Below, in pieces: positions 36,001-42,000 of a stretch of 64,000 nucleotides of DNA (position 1 is its first letter; each line of letters starts with the position of its first letter). The notes beneath the pieces were generated by a model. The model saw only the letters and a list, made by a program, of their open reading frames with translations, was not told the DNA's origin and made no database searches. The stretch is from positions 221,001,148-221,065,147 of the forward strand of contig CP136061.1 in assembly GCA_032622095.1 (NCBI GenBank), read 5' to 3'. The position numbers and the translations under genes were made by a program. Origin of the DNA: Siphonodentalium dalli. Lineage: Eukaryota > Mollusca > Scaphopoda > Gadilida > Siphonodentaliidae.

Positions 36001-39000
36001 ATTACCTGATAATGTTAAAGGGGGACTGACTGTACACCAGAGCTGTTAAGTTTCATGGATTGTCCATGAGACTCCCGGATTGCCACGGCAATTCCGCAAA
36101 TACGGATAACCTTCAATTTCTCCCAAATTCAGCAAAACCCGCATTCGAAATCCCCAGAAAATGATATTTTTTTAATTTTTCAAATTCGAGAAATTGCTGG
36201 GAGATTCCCCAAATGATAGGGATTTCCTCTTATTACCATTTTATTTAGTCTATATATTTATAAAATAAACACATTTAGAAACTCATAAAAACTATGTCAT
36301 CTTCATAAAAATTATTTTTGGAACATGAACATATTTGGGCATACAGCCTGAAAAAATCTCCCAGATTTACATTTTCAAAACTTAACAGGTCTGCTGTACA
36401 CTAAATTGAGTCATAAACTCATTATCATTATAATTACCATGTTGTTTACCGTGTTCATTTTTCACTCACCCCTGGGTCAAAGTAATTCTTTTGTTGCACA
36501 TATTCCATAGAGTATAATAGGAGATGTCCCATAAATGGCCAGATTTAGTGTACAGTCCCCCTTTAACCCTTTCTCTACTAAATGGTTACTCCCATTGGTC
36601 ATAAAAGTATATATTGGAATTGTCTATTCATCTGGAGGGATGTTCAGGAGATATAGACACACAGTAGACAGATGAAACAGATAATACAATTATGTCTGGT
36701 TATGTTCTCTATCACACTTTAAAATTAAAGCATGGCGGATGAAGCTATTTGGCTTAAAATAGAGCTTCTTACACTAATCACTAAATAGTCAGTTTGTTGA
36801 ATGCACTGAGATTTTCACCCAGTGGCTAGAGGTGTCCCATTCCCCAATCCCTTGTTGAATCCCTATAATTGGCACACCTATAGCATATTAATGGTATGAA
36901 ATTTGTCACTTTATTGATAACATTAAGTGAAATCTTGAAAGGCTAGATGTTATTTTGGTTGAAATAAACCAAATTTTACCAACTCATTACATATCTGTTT
37001 AGATATCGACATGAAATGGTGGCATATAAAGATCACCTGTATATGTTCGGTGGAGGAACGGCAGCAACAAGCCACGGGTTTAGAAAGGTAAGTACTATTA
37101 AAGAGACATCTGAAATCTGAGGAATGACATCTAACGGACATTAACATTACACATTTTATCCATCATTAACCTTTTGGCTGCTATATGAACCATAAACATT
37201 ATTAGTCCACACAAAGTCAATTTTCCCATTTCTCAGGCAAAAAATTAAGAAAAGCATGCAATTTTTAATTAATTTTTTTTATTTTGTGGTGCACGGCAAC
37301 AGAGCATTCCACCTCTGCATCGGCTAGCTCTAGGTTTAATTTCAGTTGTTTTTCATCTATTATTTAACTTACTTTGTGTGGCCTTTTGGACATCATGTGC
37401 TATATAGACCTACTTCAGCACACTATAGCTGGCCATCATTCATAACTGGAACAAAATTAGTGCAGAACAATTTACTCATTCTTTATCTGAGCAATGCTGG
37501 GGGTACCCAGCACTGCTCAGATAAAGTATATGATAATAGGCTTTGTATGGAGTAAGTGTTAGGGATTTTGCGACATCCCTGTTATATATCCCCACTGCAA
37601 AATGGGAGTAACGTCAACGGCCGAGCACACTGCATCATGACTTCAGCCATTAGTGAAGAGGATAAAGATGCATCTTTAAATATGTAAAAACAAATTATTC
37701 TAAATATTGTGCCTTATTATAGGTTCAGATGTTTGACTTAAATTCAGCTCAATGGAAAGCAATGAAAACCATTCCAGACAAGACAAGTGGTATGTATACA
37801 TAGTATATTAACTCAGACAAAACAAGTGGTGTGTATACATAGTATATTAACTCAGACAAGACAAGTGGTGTGTATACATAGTATATTAACTCAGACAAGA
37901 CAAGTGGTGTGTATACATAATATATTAACTAGGACAAAACAAGAAGTTTGTGTATATAATATATTAACTCAGACAACACAGGCAATATTTATATATAATT
38001 TAAATATAACTCAGGCAGTGTGTATGGTATATATAAAATAGCAGGCCTAATCACCAATGAAAAAAATCTTTACACTTTCCAGGTGCAACTTGTATTATCT
38101 CTGCTTATTTTTGCTGAAAACCCTCCAGATGAATAATAGAAAATTCCAGTCTATACTTTTTAAACTGAGTGGGAGAATCCATTTAGTATAGAAATGGTTA
38201 AACGCGAATAAAAAAGGTTGCATGTGTGAGGTTTCGGGACCATGCACATGGTCATGATAACCCTTTCATGACATGAGCTTCCTGAATTTTTGCGAAAACT
38301 CTGTACCAATGCATTCTCTTATATATGCGAGTCGACCATAGATTACCTTGCATATATAAGAGAATGCATTGGCCAAACAAATTTTACATTATTTTTTATA
38401 ATTGTTAAAAAATGTAAGAAAATATTGTTAAAGAATGTAAGAAATAATGATAAAATATGATAAAAATTGTTAAAGAACGTAAGAAAAAATGATAAAAATT
38501 GTTAAAGAATGAAAGAAAAAATTGTAACAAATGATAAAATTGTTAAAGAATGTAAGAAAAAAATGATAAAAAATGATAAAATTGTTAAAGAATATATAAG
38601 AAAAAATTCTAAAAATTGTTATAGAATGTAAGAAAAAATGATAAAAATAGTTAAAGAACGTAAGAAAAAATGATAAAAATTGTTAAAGAATGAAAGAAAA
38701 AATTATAACAAATGATAAAATTGTTAAAGAATGTAAGAAAAAAATGATAAAATTGTTAAAGAATATATAAGAAAAAATGATAAAAATTGTTATAGAATGT
38801 AAGAAAAAATGATAAAAATTGTTAAAGAATGCAGGGGGGGGAGGGGCGTAAAAAAGGTGCGAGACGTGGGGGTGTTTTTTAACATTGGCATTTTTTTACA
38901 CCCACCTACCCTTTCTTGCATTTTTTTTTCATAAAATTTTAGACACCCACCCCAAAATCCCAAAGCTTTATGTTGGTCCCCTCTGTAAAAACGATCAACC

Positions 39001-42000
39001 GCTCTATATTGGTCCCTTCTTTGAAAGACCAAATTACATGTTACTTCCTGTTTACAAACATGTGCAAGACAAATATTTTCTTGGCTGATAATTATGCGAT
39101 AATCAGCAGCCTATAGTAATACCAAAAAATGAAAATGTGCATATGAACCAGTGTACGAATTAGCTTTTATGTATGCCTGCATGACCACCGACCCGATCTC
39201 GCATTACAATGTTTAACCCTTTGAGTTTGAACGCGGATGGTCAATTTAGTGCCAAATCCATATACACGGATGTGCACTTTAGTGACATGTGACAGTGGAG
39301 ACGAGGTCACAGTAAGCGTAACGTCATTGTGTTGGTGTAGGGAAGATAACTCCAATTTGGTCTTCTGTTTACAGTATACCGGCTGTACTCTTGATTTACT
39401 ATTATATGTCTACCTGTGTCTACTATATATTATTAACTATACATTATTCTGATACATTATGAGAATAATCAATTTTAGTATACAAACACTGATACAAATA
39501 CTTATTTCATACATTACACTCATGCATCAACTAACTGTATGAGTAAAGAGACTGTCATGAAGTATAAGAATTATTGTGATATTCTGTCATGAGTTGTTAG
39601 CTGATATTGGCAGACTGCATTAAGTTCACCCTACCCTAGAGCTGTCTGAAGTATTTTTTTTATTGAAATACACTGTGAACTAGACAATTTTCAATATAAA
39701 AACTGCCACGCAAGCTGAAACAGACACAATAAAAAAAATTGTGCGCAAAAAAAATCAATGAAAATTTTGGGACCCACCCCCACAATATTCACTATTTTTC
39801 CATTTCATATCAACTTATGGGGGTAATTATAACAATATTGAATGTATTAGTGCTTCTCATATTGCAACAAGCCACAACATATAAACAAATATGTTTAAAA
39901 CAGTTGAAAATATGTCAATGAAAAAAAGTTGTCAAAAACTGTTTCCGGCCTCGTGTACCCACCCCCCCCCCCCACCTCATGTCTCGTAAAAAAAATCCCC
40001 CCCCCTGAAGAATGTAAGAAAAAATTACAAAAAATTCTAAAAATTGTTAAAGAATGTAAGAAAAATGAAAAAAATTATAAAAATTGTTATAGAATGTAAG
40101 AAAAATTGATAAAAAAATGACAAAAATTGTTGGACCAATGCATTCTCTTATATATGCGAGGCGACCTATGGTTGACTCGCATATATAAGAGAATGCATTG
40201 GTACAGGGTTTTTAATGTTGCGCCAGCGCAGCTCCCATCTTGAAAGGTTAAACGGGAGATTGACTTTTGCATGGCCTAATGATTCATATAATTTTGCAGG
40301 GTATCCGATATCTCGGAGGTGCCACAGTTGTGTGTTATATAAACATTGTGAGTATTTACTAGATCTTTGCATAATCAACATCTTGTTCAAATATGTATAT
40401 AATAGTGAGCACAATGTGTTGAGCGCATGACCCAATTGCCAAACAACAACAAGATTGTAAAGTGAAGTGTGATTTAGCCAATTTGTAAGCACACAAGTGT
40501 AATTTACCGGTATGATCTTGCTTGTCTTATTGACCTGGCACCACGTGACGTATTGTGAGTCGCATGAAGATCATTTACTTCCGTTAATGTCTGATGTTTT
40601 ATTTATATTTATGAAATATGCTATATTTATTGTTCTGGGCACCATTGACTGATAGTTTTAGGATATATGTGAATCTTTAGCTATTTTTTAATGGATTGTC
40701 TCGACGTCGAGTGGGAATCACATAAGCATTTTGAGTATTTTGTATATATGCTCATTCACAGGCTACAATCGATACAATCAGGTTCTGCTTTCTATGTCCG
40801 ATTCGACATTTTGTAGCCAGAAAAATTTAAGTGGCGAGTCAACTTTCTGTTGATTACTAGTTAAGTGTTGGTATCTATATCCAGGGACCAGCCGAGAGGG
40901 CGACGTGGGCGACTTCTTCGCCCTAGCGCCGTCCGCTTCGCCTTATTTTTGCAGTCGGGCGAAGTTCAAGTCGCCGTACAAATTCCAAAGTTGACTGACG
41001 AAATTCGGCAAAATGCCCCAAATAATTTATGATAATTTACAACTGTGATTGCACACAATACTCCACTATCAGGGTGTATCATGGTGTTATAAAACAATTA
41101 ACACCTGTAATGCTCCAATCTGGAAGCATGTTGACAACGGAGTCTGATTACTGGCAGCTGTGAAAACATCGTCGGGCCTCAAGTGTTAATCTGGTTGTTG
41201 TTATTTTTAGATTACTGTGATTATTAAACCTTACAATGAAGATTACAACTCACACCTCTCACAATGTGTCAATTCATCACTCCCTCTATGGAGTTTGGTT
41301 AAAGAAACAAATTCATTTGTGAAGCATATTAAAATTTCAAACGGGATTACTAACAGAGCGCGGTATACGGACATTTCCCCACCGGACATTTCCCCACTTT
41401 CAAAAGCGGACATTTCCCCACCCGGACATTTACCCACCGGACATTTCCCCACCCGGACATTTACCCACCGGACATCAAAGAGTGTTTTGACTGATCAGTG
41501 AAGCCTCGTCAGTGAGGCCATCTCAAGCGATGTCAACTCAGCCGATGTAATGTTTTGACAGACATGACAGCGTGTGTTGACAAACATGAAAGAGTGTTTT
41601 TACGATATGTTTTGACAGACATGAAAGAGTGTTTTTACGATATGTTTTGACAGACATGAAAGCGTGTTTTGACAAACATGAAAGAGTGTTTTTACGATAT
41701 TGGGACATCAACGCAGTTGAAACAATGTTGTGACAATTATGATCACAGTATGAATTCTAGTGAGTGAACTCTAGACAGCTATATAACCTTAGCAAAGTTA
41801 TCATGGAATCATATCTTCAATCATGGAACTTATTAAGAACAATCGTGGTGGTGATAAATTGTGTTTCGAAGGCCATGCATACACCAAAAAGAAAATCAGC
41901 AAATCGTCTATCAGATGGGAGTGTTCGCAGCGAAAAACTCTCTCATGCAAGGTTTCCTCGACATCATTGGCCATTCGATCAGAGTCAAGAAAGATTAAGT

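Noticed and set aside
37787-38041. 84-codon frame with repeated VVCIHSILTQT
   Set aside because: It is a translation of the 39-bp intronic minisatellite; the period is divisible by three, so the frame stays open by arithmetic.
41368-41475. Regular GGACATTTCCCCACC repeats resembling a CRISPR array
   Set aside because: No unique spacers of constant length, the genome is eukaryotic, and the array is the arm of a foldback element.
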